Shown: piece after piece, positions 7,950 through 14,849 of the stretch | Layout: the number at the start of each line of letters is the position of its first letter | How positions within the stretch are numbered: the first letter of the stretch is position 1 | Assembly (NCBI GenBank): GCA_964527385.1 | Contig: CAZGPZ010000020.1 | Location: 1-16,933 of the forward strand | Reading direction: 5' to 3' | Source of the DNA: JANWHZ01 sp964527385 | GTDB taxonomy: Bacteria > Patescibacteriota > Saccharimonadia > Saccharimonadales > UBA4665 | DNA: 16,933 nt | Translations under genes and position numbers: made by a program | Notes under the pieces: model-generated | What the model was told of the DNA's origin: nothing | Databases searched by the model: none | The model's input: only the letters and a program-made list of their open reading frames with translations

Positions 7950-8636
7950 ATGACTTATGACAACGAACCGCCTATTGGCGATGACTTTGATGCTGGCCAG
8001 CAACCGTCACCCGAAAGCGCTGCAGCCGCACTAAGCGAACAAGTCGAAGCAATGCTTGGGGAATGGTTCCCCGACTGGGATGGATTACGTGATGCCAATA
8101 AGGATAGTTTGCGTATTTTTGGCCATTATATGGCATATGCCAAGCTCGATGCCCAAGCTGACCCCGACGGGTTCGCCTACTTCGGGTTGTTCGGTTATTC
8201 AACCGAGCGGTCCGCGGAAATGCGGGGTGTTCCGTTGCCAAGTGGCGAACAACTGTTTATTGCTGCTTTCAGGAGCGCAGTAGAAAAGCATGCCATAGTG
8301 GGCAGGTTTATCAGCAAAGGCGGATCGCTCGTCGGGTCAACCCTTGCGCCGGATGATTCATTGCCAGGCAGACTTGTTGTCATGCGTCATTATTTACCGT
8401 TGGTACCTGGCCGTACATACGATGATGATGAAAAATTGCAGTTTCCAGAGGCAGGGTATTTGTATACGGTGCTTCGCGATCACGAAAGCGATGTGTTCAT
8501 GGTCGACGGTTATATCTTCCAGGGCGAAATGATCTTGCGGATAAACCAATATGATGCCGATACGCTTTCCCCGGATATCTGGCCAGGCGTCGACATTACG
8601 TCAAGGCTTGACGATGTCCGCCACCCGGCGAGTTAA
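7950..8636 (+). CDS. Hypothetical protein, 228 aa
   Basis: Family not recognised. The start is set at ATG-7950; an in-frame TTG at 7944 would add two residues but lies too close to the extended -10. The N-terminus is acidic and disordered-looking (MTYDNEPPIGDDFDAGQQPSPESAAAALSEQ in two stretches), followed by an aromatic-rich globular part (GEWFPDWDGL, GHYMAYAKL, DGFAYFGLFGYS). The last third alternates strand-like segments (RLVVMRHYLPLVPGR, EAGYLYTVLRDHESDVFMVDGYIF). It has no Cys, signal peptide or membrane helix. It lies between the ATPase and rplS with its own predicted promoter, so it need not share a pathway with either. Confidence 0.8.
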   Translation: MTYDNEPPIGDDFDAGQQPSPESAAAALSEQVEAMLGEWFPDWDGLRDANKDSLRIFGHYMAYAKLDAQADPDGFAYFGLFGYSTERSAEMRGVPLPSGEQLFIAAFRSAVEKHAIVGRFISKGGSLVGSTLAPDDSLPGRLVVMRHYLPLVPGRTYDDDEKLQFPEAGYLYTVLRDHESDVFMVDGYIFQGEMILRINQYDADTLSPDIWPGVDITSRLDDVRHPAS

Positions 8637-8639
8637 CAC

Positions 8640-8668
8640 TTGCGCGAACAGATCAAATAAGATAAGAT
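8640..8668 (+). promoter_or_regulatory. Candidate rplS promoter, TTGCGC-N17-TAAGAT
   Basis: TTGCGC (8640-8645), 17 bp, TAAGAT (8663-8668), then 9 nt to the ATG, with no Shine-Dalgarno. The expected start site leaves a leader of about 0-3 nt. Confidence 0.4.
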
Positions 8669-8677
8669 ATACGACAT

Positions 8678-9199
8678 ATGCAAAGTGTTATCCAAACTAT
8701 TTCAGACTCGTTTAAAAAGTCGGCGGTCGTTGACGTACGCACCGGCGATACAGTAAAAGTGCACCAGCGCATCCGTGAAGGCAACAAAGAGCGTGTCCAG
8801 GTCTTCCAGGGTCTTGTTATCAAGACGACCAGAAAAGGCAGTCATACGAGCGCCATCCTCGTCCGCCGTATCGCCAGTGGTGTCGGCGTGGAGAAAAGTT
8901 TCTTGCTGAACAGCCCGCTCGTACTAAAGGTTGAGATTACTAAGCGCAGCAAAGTCCGCCGCAAGTACTTGACGTACATGCGCAACCGCACGGGTAAAGC
9001 TGCCCGTATGACAGGCCTAGACTTCGACCGTGACGCCGTTAACGCTGTACACGACAAGACAGCTGAGGCAGAGGAAGCCAAGCTCAAGGAAGAGGTGGCA
9101 GAAGCCGCCGCTGAAGCCGAAGAAGCCAAGAAGACCGAAGAGGCAAAGCTCGAGGCCAAGCAAGCGGAAGTTGTTGCCCGCCACGAAACCGCTGAATAG
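8678..9199 (+). CDS. rplS: 50S ribosomal protein L19 with long C-terminal tail
   Basis: Residues 1 to about 110 match L19: an N-terminal helix, then GDTVKVHQRIREGNKERVQVFQGLVI, GVGVEKSFLLNSPLVLKVEI and RRKYLTYMRNRTGKAARM. L19 sits at the 30S-50S interface of the ribosome. The protein is 173 aa against about 115 for typical L19. The extra C-terminal ~60 residues are almost entirely Ala, Glu and Lys (EEAKLKEEVAEAAAEAEEAKK), predicted to form one long charged helix. No Shine-Dalgarno is present, and the gene ends in a strong terminator, so it appears to be a single-gene transcript. Confidence 0.95.
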   Translation: MQSVIQTISDSFKKSAVVDVRTGDTVKVHQRIREGNKERVQVFQGLVIKTTRKGSHTSAILVRRIASGVGVEKSFLLNSPLVLKVEITKRSKVRRKYLTYMRNRTGKAARMTGLDFDRDAVNAVHDKTAEAEEAKLKEEVAEAAAEAEEAKKTEEAKLEAKQAEVVARHETAE

Positions 9200-9217
9200 A
9201 ACAGTATATTCGACAGC

Positions 9218-9246
9218 AAAAAAGCCTGGTTCTGCCAGGCTTTTTT
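9218..9246 (+). terminator. Intrinsic terminator of rplS
   Basis: A perfect 12-bp stem (A6-GCCTGG, 9218-9229, with CCAGGC-T6, 9235-9246) encloses the 5-nt loop TTCTG and ends in six T. The A-tract makes it potentially bidirectional. The rnhB promoter begins immediately after it. Confidence 0.93.
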
Positions 9247-9248
9247 AT

Positions 9249-9257
9249 TGCTACAAT
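9249..9257 (+). promoter_or_regulatory. Extended -10 promoter TGCTACAAT of rnhB
   Basis: TGC plus TACAAT ends 9 nt before the ATG at 9267 and starts 2 nt after the rplS terminator T-run. No Shine-Dalgarno lies between. Confidence 0.5.
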
Positions 9258-9266
9258 TTAGTATGT

Positions 9267-9830
9267 ATGCATAGAGTGGTAATAGGCATGGACGAAGTGG
9301 GACGGGGCTGTTGGGCGGGGCCCGTGACGGCTGGCGCTGTGATCCTCGGGCGTGCTATCCCCGGCGTGAAAGATTCCAAATTGCTGAATCGGGCGCAGCG
9401 CGAACTGCTTGACGCAGAAATACGCGACCAGGCTTTGGCTACCGGGCTTGGCTGGGCGGACGTGCGTGAAATCAACGCGCTTGGGCTGACCGGCGCACTG
9501 CGCCTGACGTTTACACGTGCCTTGGCAGAGATTACTATGGCATACCAAGAAATCATCTTGGATGGCAACTACAACTTCCTTGCACCTGGGCTGCCGGTGA
9601 GAACGCTCGTAGACGCCGACGCGACCCAGCCTTCTGTCAGTGCTGCCAGTATCATCGCCAAAGTCGCCCGTGATAACTATATGATACGAATAGCCGAAAA
9701 GTACCCTGGTTATAATTTTGAGAAGCATGTCGGCTATGGTACGAAGCTGCACCGGGAGGCCGTTGCACGGCTCGGTATTTGCGAGTTGCATAGGGTCAAT
9801 TGGAAGCCTATTAAGGAACTATTGGCGTGA
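9267..9830 (+). CDS. rnhB: Ribonuclease HII
   Basis: RNase HII cleaves RNA in RNA/DNA hybrids, including single ribonucleotides in DNA. The 187-residue protein starts MHRVVIGMDEVGRG with catalytic D9 and E10 and the GRG motif. D99 (IILDGN) and D136 (KVARDNY) complete the DEDD site. VDADATQPSVSAASIIAKVARD and YPGYNFEKHVGYGTKLH are characteristic. The frame is open further upstream to 9030, but that extension overlaps rplS and its terminator, so ATG-9267 is the only sensible start. The stop overlaps the start of yraN (GTGA). Confidence 0.96.
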   Translation: MHRVVIGMDEVGRGCWAGPVTAGAVILGRAIPGVKDSKLLNRAQRELLDAEIRDQALATGLGWADVREINALGLTGALRLTFTRALAEITMAYQEIILDGNYNFLAPGLPVRTLVDADATQPSVSAASIIAKVARDNYMIRIAEKYPGYNFEKHVGYGTKLHREAVARLGICELHRVNWKPIKELLA

Positions 9831-10171
9831 AAACGACGAGCGCCATTGGCCACGAAGCGGAATCCGTTGCCGCCCGGTACCTCGAGGAAAATGGCTACGG
9901 CATCATTGAGCGCAATTTCAAAACACCACGTTGCGAGATCGATGTCATCGCGCAAAAAGGCAAATGCATGTATTTTGTAGAGGTAAAATACCGAAGTAGT
10001 TCTGGACAAGGAATGGGTTTGGATTACATTACCCCAAAGAAGCAGAAGCAAATGCGGTTCGCCGCTGAAGTGTGGATACAAGAACGCGCATGGACCGGCG
10101 AAGCGGTGCTTTCGGCGATTGAAGTGAACCGGGATTTGCAAGTCGCCGAATTCATAGAAGACATTTCTTGA
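9827..10171 (+). CDS. yraN: UPF0102/YraN-family putative endonuclease-like protein
   Basis: The 114-residue protein begins at GTG-9827, overlapping the rnhB stop by 4 nt, with AAGGA (9813-9817) as Shine-Dalgarno. It has GHEAE (E10), then CEIDVIAQ (E37, D39) and YFVEVKYR (E52, K54), the restriction-endonuclease-like E...ExD...ExK arrangement of this family. TPKKQKQMRFAAEVWI is the usual following helix. The reaction is not established for the family as far as I know. Pairing with rnhB is a common gene order and suggests a DNA maintenance role, which is inference. Confidence 0.92.
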   Translation: MKTTSAIGHEAESVAARYLEENGYGIIERNFKTPRCEIDVIAQKGKCMYFVEVKYRSSSGQGMGLDYITPKKQKQMRFAAEVWIQERAWTGEAVLSAIEVNRDLQVAEFIEDIS

Positions 10172-10277
10172 AAGGCTTCTTTCCGAGGAGGTCTAACGAT
10201 CTCCTTCTCCGTCGCCGTCAACCCCATATTTATGCATGGGAAATGTACGCATATATTTGGCATTGCCCAAAATCCCC

Positions 10278-10298
10278 GTTCCCTTTCGTGGAAACCGG
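10278..10298 (+). repeat. Left copy of the 21-bp terminal inverted repeat
   Basis: It begins GTTCCC and ends GGAAACCGG. It matches the reverse complement of 10767-10787 at 19 of 21 positions; both differences are T/C. Confidence 0.85.
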
Positions 10299-10301
10299 TC
10301 A

Positions 10302-10329
10302 GTTACTTTTGCCTTGATGCAAAAGTAAC
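10302..10329. other. Left end hairpin
   Basis: Perfect 11-bp stem GTTACTTTTGC/GCAAAAGTAAC with a 6-nt loop (CTTGAT). Confidence 0.9.
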
Positions 10330-10584
10330 CAAAAGATCAAGGGCGGACTTCGTTCGCCTGGGCAAACGTTGTGCAGCCCGACAACCGCCGCACAATCCCC
10401 GCTTCGCTATCGTGCGGCGCCCCTTCGGTGAAGTTGTCAGTTGCACGAACATTGGCGCCATGGCTCGCTACGCATGCCCGTGAACAGCCAAGGAACCTGC
10501 CCGACGAGAAGCCGGGTAGGGGTTTCATGAATACAAGGCTTCGCCTTGTTCCGCTTTCCGGGGCAATTGCGGAGCGTTCGTGGC

Positions 10585-10703
10585 GTGCCGTTGTATAAAC
10601 GCACAATCTACAAAAGCCGAGGACTGCCTGACGAAACAAGGAATGCCAGTGGCATTCCTTGCTGAGGAGTTCCGCAGGCGATTGTGCGGCTTTACAACGG
10701 CAC
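10585..10703. other. Central long-range nested stem
   Basis: The outer stem is GTGCCGTTGT (10585-10594) with ACAACGGCAC (10694-10703). Next are CGCACAAT (10600-10607) with ATTGTGCG (10681-10688) and GCCTG (10626-10630) with CAGGC (10675-10679). The apical hairpin is CAAGGAATGCC/GGCATTCCTTG (10637-10661) with triloop AGT. All listed stems are perfect and correctly nested. Confidence 0.9.
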
Positions 10704-10735
10704 CCAAGAATGCATAGCCTTGCCCTAGCTTTTTG

Positions 10736-10763
10736 CATACTTTTGAGCAATGCCAAAAGTATG
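10736..10763. other. Right end hairpin
   Basis: Perfect 10-bp stem CATACTTTTG/CAAAAGTATG with an 8-nt loop. It is the mirror partner of the hairpin at 10302-10329, with two base pairs exchanged compensatorily. Confidence 0.9.
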
Positions 10764-10766
10764 TGC

Positions 10767-10787
10767 CCGGTTTCCGCGGAAGGGAAC
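10767..10787 (-). repeat. Right copy of the 21-bp terminal inverted repeat
   Basis: It begins CCGGTTTCC and ends GGGAAC, and is the inverted partner of 10278-10298. Confidence 0.85.
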
Positions 10788-10869
10788 AAAGCCTTTTGGT
10801 AACGTCAAAAGTAGTTACTCGGTTTCTATGTGCGAATAAGGGACTCAGGTTCGACGGTGATGGGAATAT

Positions 10870-13440
10870 TCACGCGCTTTTGAAAAACTGTTGGACCGAG
10901 GCGAGGTCGCGGGCAAGCCATTTGACGCGGGTGTCGATCTCGCTCATGGCGATATTGATATTTCGCTCCAATTCCAGCTCGTCGCGCTTCGGCGCAAAGA
11001 AATCAGTATATTTTTGTTGCCAAGCTTTGGTATTGCAGATACCTGCGGCGTAACGCGGGAAATCATCATATGATTTGTCGTGGGCGTAGGTCTCGACAAC
11101 CCAAGGCCACTCGACGACCATCCACTGCCAAGCGGTTTCGCGGGTGTGGCGGTTGCGAAGCAGGTAAAAGATCCAGTAATCCGCGTCTTGCGGCTTGACG
11201 AGCGATGCGTTTTTCAGCCGTTCAAGCAGGTGTGACGCGTCATCAGGATTTTTTGTTGAGGTGAGCGCGGACATGGCATCAGCTTTCAGGTCGCTGTTCG
11301 GCGTGGTGTCGTGAAGGTTGAGCAAATAATCAACAGCACCGGGGATGCCCTCCCTGATTGCCGACCCAAATACGATGCTGCGCAGTTCCGGTGCTATATC
11401 AAGACTATCACTCACATGTGCTTTGAATTGGCGAATGGCTTCCCCGACAACGGACGGTGTCTCGGCATAGGAGTTCAAGCCTATGATCGTTGCGCGGAGT
11501 TTGCTATCGGCTGCACTCTCGTTGGGTAATTCTTTCCATCCTAATCGTGTCAGCTCGCCGGCAGTCAGCTCGCGTACGAAGCGCTTGATAGCAGGTTCAA
11601 TGGATTCGTCCCAGTCGATGAATCGTCGTGCTTCGCTAATCGTCAGTGCAATTATTTCCCATACTGGTTCCGCGTGTTCGCTCTGGTACGCATCAAGCAG
11701 GCGCAAGACGTTGCCAAACTGTTGCAAGCCAGACTTGGAGAGCATGCTCGCGTTGTTGAGCAACATCAGCCGTTCTGTCGCGCCGAGTTTTTGGTTGGCG
11801 ACCAGTTTTATGATTTGCGCCATATGGCTCTGGTCCGCGTAGTTAACGATGTAGTGTCCTGCCGAATGCTCGTTGATAACGAGAGGCTTGGCATTTGCCG
11901 CTACATGCACCGATGCTTTGTCCAGCCGGGCTGGCACTGCGGGGTCGTTGGCAAAGAGCGGTACTGGCCAAAGGCGGCCGTCGGATAACGCTCCGCTTTC
12001 CAGGAAGTGCGCCTGGCTTAATTCAAATTTGCCGTCACCGTCAGGTTTGACCGTTACCACCGGGAAGCCGGAACGCTCCAGCCAGGGGTCCATAAAAGAT
12101 GCAACATCAACGCCGCTTGCTTTGCCGAGTGCTTCCCACAGGTCGGCGCCGCTGGCGTTGCCATATTTGTGCTTGTTGAAATACTCAGTTAGCCCTTTTC
12201 GGAACGCGTCTTCGCCCAAATAGGTTTTGAGCATATAGAGCAAACGGCCACCTTTGGCGTAAACGATGGCGTGGTCGAACAACGTGTTGATCTCCATCGG
12301 GTGGCGGACATTCGTTTTCACGGCCTGCACGCCTGGCGTCGCGTCGCGCCTGAGCGCCACGAGCCCTTCTCCCATAATGAACGTTTCCCAGATGTGCCAA
12401 TCCGGAAACATATGGTCGACTGCCTGGAATTCCATCATATTCGCGAAGCTCTCGTTCAGCCAAAGGTCATCCCACCAGCGCATGGTCACGAGGTTGCCGA
12501 ACCATTGGTGCGATGTCTCGTGGGCGATGACCATGGCAATATACTCCTTGATCGATTGCGACGCCTGGCCGGGGTAGGCAAGCAACAGCCGCTCACGATA
12601 GGTGATGAGCCCCCAGTTCTCCATGGCCCCGACGGTGAAATCCGGCAGCCCGACGTGGTCGCATTTGGCGAGCGGGTACTGCACATCGAAATAATCCTCG
12701 TAATATTCGATCGAACCCTTAGCGGCTTCGAGGGCAAAATCCAGCGCATCGAGCGGCTGCGCGATAGTCGCCCAGACGGACACTTCGGTGCCACGCTTGG
12801 TCTGGGTGCTTTTGCTTTGCAGTTCGCCGATGACGAATGCGAGCAGATAGGTCGACATTTTCGGAGTCGTCTCAAAGGTGGTCGCAACCAATCCGTTGGC
12901 TTGGTCCTCCTGATTGCTGACTGGCGTGTTGGCGAGCACCGCCAGGCCGTTTGGCGTGTGGAGCGTCAGGTCGAAAGTTGCTTTGGCTTCCGGTTCGTCG
13001 ATGCAAGGGAAGAGTTCGCGTGCATGGTGGCTTTCGAACTGCGTTGCCAGCATAACGTGCTCTTTGCCGTCGACCTTGAAATAACATGGGTACAGCCCGG
13101 TCATGCCTTTGGTGATCACGCCACTGAATTGCATGTTGACCGTGTACTCGCCGCTATACACCATTTCGTCGGTGTGCAGGCGGACTTCGTCGAGTGTGTC
13201 CTGGTTGTTGATGCGCACAACAGGCAGTGCACGGTCGCCTTTTTTGTCGTGCTTGGTGATAGTCGCGCTGGAGACCTTTAGCCCATGCTGGTGGAATGTG
13301 AGCCGTTGGCTCGGCCGCGCGGTTTTCTTTAGCGTGATGGCAACGGAACCCGTGAACGCCAAGTTGTTTGCGTCGGGCGTCAGGTCGAGTTTGTAATTAG
13401 ATGGCTTCAGGTCGGCGTAATATCGTTTGACGGATTTCAT
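10870..13440 (-). CDS. pepN: M1-family aminopeptidase (aminopeptidase N type)
   Basis: This zinc metallopeptidase (856 aa) removes N-terminal residues from peptides. The substrate-recognition motif GAMEN is at 271-275, and the zinc motif HETSH at 307-311 (H307, H311, catalytic E308) with E330 in NESFANMMEF, the exact HExxH-x18-E spacing. The conserved Tyr lies in IVYAKGGRLLYML. The N-terminal beta domain (about 1-200) and the C-terminal helical ERAP1-like half are both present. No signal peptide is visible, so it is probably cytosolic. The start is placed at ATG-13440 (MKSVKRYYADLKP); an in-frame codon at 13491 would add 17 unconserved-looking residues and lies upstream of a well-placed extended -10. 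The symbol is assigned by family, so another M1 name is possible. Confidence 0.94.
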   Translation of the reverse strand: MKSVKRYYADLKPSNYKLDLTPDANNLAFTGSVAITLKKTARPSQRLTFHQHGLKVSSATITKHDKKGDRALPVVRINNQDTLDEVRLHTDEMVYSGEYTVNMQFSGVITKGMTGLYPCYFKVDGKEHVMLATQFESHHARELFPCIDEPEAKATFDLTLHTPNGLAVLANTPVSNQEDQANGLVATTFETTPKMSTYLLAFVIGELQSKSTQTKRGTEVSVWATIAQPLDALDFALEAAKGSIEYYEDYFDVQYPLAKCDHVGLPDFTVGAMENWGLITYRERLLLAYPGQASQSIKEYIAMVIAHETSHQWFGNLVTMRWWDDLWLNESFANMMEFQAVDHMFPDWHIWETFIMGEGLVALRRDATPGVQAVKTNVRHPMEINTLFDHAIVYAKGGRLLYMLKTYLGEDAFRKGLTEYFNKHKYGNASGADLWEALGKASGVDVASFMDPWLERSGFPVVTVKPDGDGKFELSQAHFLESGALSDGRLWPVPLFANDPAVPARLDKASVHVAANAKPLVINEHSAGHYIVNYADQSHMAQIIKLVANQKLGATERLMLLNNASMLSKSGLQQFGNVLRLLDAYQSEHAEPVWEIIALTISEARRFIDWDESIEPAIKRFVRELTAGELTRLGWKELPNESAADSKLRATIIGLNSYAETPSVVGEAIRQFKAHVSDSLDIAPELRSIVFGSAIREGIPGAVDYLLNLHDTTPNSDLKADAMSALTSTKNPDDASHLLERLKNASLVKPQDADYWIFYLLRNRHTRETAWQWMVVEWPWVVETYAHDKSYDDFPRYAAGICNTKAWQQKYTDFFAPKRDELELERNINIAMSEIDTRVKWLARDLASVQQFFKSA

Positions 13441-13446
13441 ATCTTT

Positions 13447-13455
13447 AGCATAGCA
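13447..13455 (-). promoter_or_regulatory. Extended -10 promoter TGCTATGCT of the aminopeptidase
   Basis: On the minus strand TGC plus TATGCT ends 6 nt before the ATG at 13440, with AAAGAT between. Initiation is predicted at the ATG itself. Confidence 0.5.
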
Positions 13456-13484
13456 CGGGGGTAATCGTAGTCGGCTGCGCTTAT

Positions 13485-13513
13485 TTGACAACAGCTGGCG
13501 CGCCGCCTATACT
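13485..13513 (+). promoter_or_regulatory. Strong sigma70-type nusA promoter
   Basis: Consensus TTGACA (13485-13490), 17 bp, TATACT (13508-13513). It is the best -35/-10 pair in the window and gives nusA a leader of about 65 nt. Confidence 0.85.
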
Positions 13514-13523
13514 ACTATATGTT

Positions 13524-13563
13524 CAGGTCGGCCAACAGGTCGACTTTTTTCATAAAAAGACCT
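13524..13563 (+). promoter_or_regulatory. Folded nusA leader with repeated CAGGTCG
   Basis: CAGGTCG occurs twice, 12 bp apart (13524-13530, 13536-13542). AGGTC (13537-13541) can pair with GACCT (13559-13563), continuing as T5-6 (13545-13550) with A5 (13554-13558), with GAC bulged. A competing short stem, GTCG (13527-13530) with CGAC (13541-13544), directly precedes the T6 run. The layout allows an attenuator-like switch, but the stems are short. Confidence 0.35.
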
Positions 13564-13586
13564 AAGTAAGATCAAAGGAGCACCCG

Positions 13587-14759
13587 ATGGAAATGGATTT
13601 CAAACAACTGGCAGTTGCCATCAATGCCATAGCCGAAGAGAAAAACTTGCCTGCTGACACGGTCAAGGAAGTTGTCGAACAAGCCCTGGCTGCCGCCTAT
13701 CGGCGCGACTATGGCGAGCGCGAGCAGGAAGTCCGCGTCAGCATGAACCTCAACACTGGCGACGTTGACGCGTATGTCACGAAGGAAATTGTCGACAGCG
13801 TGGATAACCCAGCCTACGAGATTTCGCTCAAAGATGCCCAGGTCATGCGCAAGAACGCTGCAATTGGCGAGACCGTCGAAGTGCATGAGAAAGTACACGA
13901 CTTCGGCCGTGTCGCTGCCCAGACGGCTAAACAAGTTATCCTTCAGCGCCTGCGTGAAGCCGAGCGCGAAGTGGTCATGGCTGAGTACGAGGATAAGATC
14001 GGTACGGTCGTGAACGCGCAGGTAACCCGTGTCGAGGGCAATATCGCCCGTATCGACTTGGGCCATGCACAAGGCATCATGCCGCGCAGCGAGCAAATCC
14101 AAGGAGAGCATTACTACCCGGGCCAGCGTATCAAAGCTTTCCTGAAAGATGTCGAGCGCGGCCCACGCGGCCCACAGCTCGTCGTTTCACGCGGCAACAC
14201 GTCATTTATGGAATGGCTGTTCCGTGCTGAAGTACCGGAAATGGAAAACGGCGCTGTCGTGATCAAGGGCATCGCCCGCGAAGCCGGCGTGCGCAGCAAG
14301 ATCGCCGTGGCCAGCAATGTCCAGGGCGTCGACCCAGTCGGCACCTTCGTCGGCGGGCACGGTACCCGCGTGAATGCTGTCATGAGCGAGGTTGGCGACC
14401 AGGAGAAAATCGACATCATCGTATATGCTGACAATCCTTCAGAGTACATCACTAATGCACTCAGCCCGACCAAGGTCAGCAAAGTCATCATCGACGAGGC
14501 GCAAAAGAAAGCTCGCGTGCTCGTTCCCGAAGACCAGCTCAGTATCGCGATCGGCAAGAACGGGCAAAATGTCCGGCTTGCCAGCAAACTGACAGGCTAT
14601 GAATTGGATGTCGAAGGCGACAAGCAACCTGCTCCCACAGAAGCCAAAGAACCGGCCGCCCCGGCGAGCGCCGCCACTGCTGCCAAAGCGCCGAAGCTGA
14701 AAAAGAAGAGCGAGCTTGAAGACAGCCTGCTCCGGACCATCGAAGAACACGGCGAATAG
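13587..14759 (+). CDS. nusA: Transcription termination/antitermination factor NusA
   Basis: NusA binds RNA polymerase and nascent RNA to modulate pausing, termination and antitermination. The 390-residue protein has the N-terminal polymerase-binding domain (about 1-130), an S1 domain (GTVVNAQVTRVEGNIARIDLG onward), KH1 with DPVGTFVGGHGTRVNAV and KH2 with SIAIGKNGQNVRLASKLTG. A low-complexity Ala/Pro/Lys tail (about 347-380) ends in ELEDSLLRTIEEHGE. There are no C-terminal acidic repeat domains like those of the longer E. coli protein. ATG-13587 has AAGGAG (13575-13580) at 6 nt and a strong promoter upstream. It stands alone rather than next to rimP or infB. Confidence 0.96.
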   Translation: MEMDFKQLAVAINAIAEEKNLPADTVKEVVEQALAAAYRRDYGEREQEVRVSMNLNTGDVDAYVTKEIVDSVDNPAYEISLKDAQVMRKNAAIGETVEVHEKVHDFGRVAAQTAKQVILQRLREAEREVVMAEYEDKIGTVVNAQVTRVEGNIARIDLGHAQGIMPRSEQIQGEHYYPGQRIKAFLKDVERGPRGPQLVVSRGNTSFMEWLFRAEVPEMENGAVVIKGIAREAGVRSKIAVASNVQGVDPVGTFVGGHGTRVNAVMSEVGDQEKIDIIVYADNPSEYITNALSPTKVSKVIIDEAQKKARVLVPEDQLSIAIGKNGQNVRLASKLTGYELDVEGDKQPAPTEAKEPAAPASAATAAKAPKLKKKSELEDSLLRTIEEHGE

Positions 14760-14762
14760 ATA

Positions 14763-14849
14763 ATGGGACAACCATGCGCCGCCCCAAGCAAGAGCTTGGG
14801 GACCCTCGGGCTAGGCTTTCCCATCGCTCACTTTCGGAGTAAATCCGAA
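14763..14849. other. Structured spacer between nusA and the VOC gene
   Basis: The 142-nt spacer 14760-14901 holds a perfect 8-bp hairpin CCCCAAGC/GCTTGGGG with loop AAGA (14782-14801), enclosed by ATGGGA (14763-14768) and TCCCAT (14819-14824). A second hairpin, TTCGGA/TCCGAA with loop GTAAA, follows at 14833-14849. No T-run follows any stem, so it is not a standard intrinsic terminator. It could still end nusA transcription, or be a small repeat or RNA element. Confidence 0.5.

Larger units (their letters stand above)
10256..10811. repeat. Quasi-palindromic structured intergenic element (~0.55 kb)
   Basis: No credible gene lies in 10172-10869; open frames here lack ribosome sites and coding character. 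Instead there is dense nested dyad symmetry. The ends mirror each other: a 21-bp inverted repeat with 19 matches (10278-10298 and 10767-10787), and inside each arm a hairpin built on TACTTTTG/CAAAAGTA (10302-10329 and 10736-10763). Internal stems include 10342-10358, 10387-10418, 10380-10438, 10496-10520 (one G-T), 10533-10549, 10585-10703 with inner 10600-10688, and 10637-10661. The boundaries are approximate and no target duplication could be defined. It could be a non-autonomous mobile repeat or a large structured RNA; I cannot tell which strand, if any, is functional. Confidence 0.75.

Noticed and set aside
9030..9266. Upstream extension of rnhB
   Set aside because: The extension runs through the end of rplS and its terminator in another frame, and RNase HII proteins begin close to the GMDEVGRG motif.
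10337..10789. 150-codon minus-strand open frame inside the structured gap
   Set aside because: It overlaps almost every stem of the quasi-palindromic element, has an erratic composition rich in Cys, Arg and Ser, no ribosome site, and no recognisable motif. The dyad symmetry explains the sequence better.
10172..10869. CRISPR array or tRNA/rRNA in the gene-free gap
   Set aside because: Repeats are inverted rather than regularly spaced direct repeats, and no tRNA cloverleaf or rRNA core sequence is present.
12271..13281. 336-codon plus-strand open frame antisense to the aminopeptidase
   Set aside because: It is the complement of a well-conserved M1 peptidase; its His/Arg/Val-rich translation is typical of antisense shadows in this codon usage.
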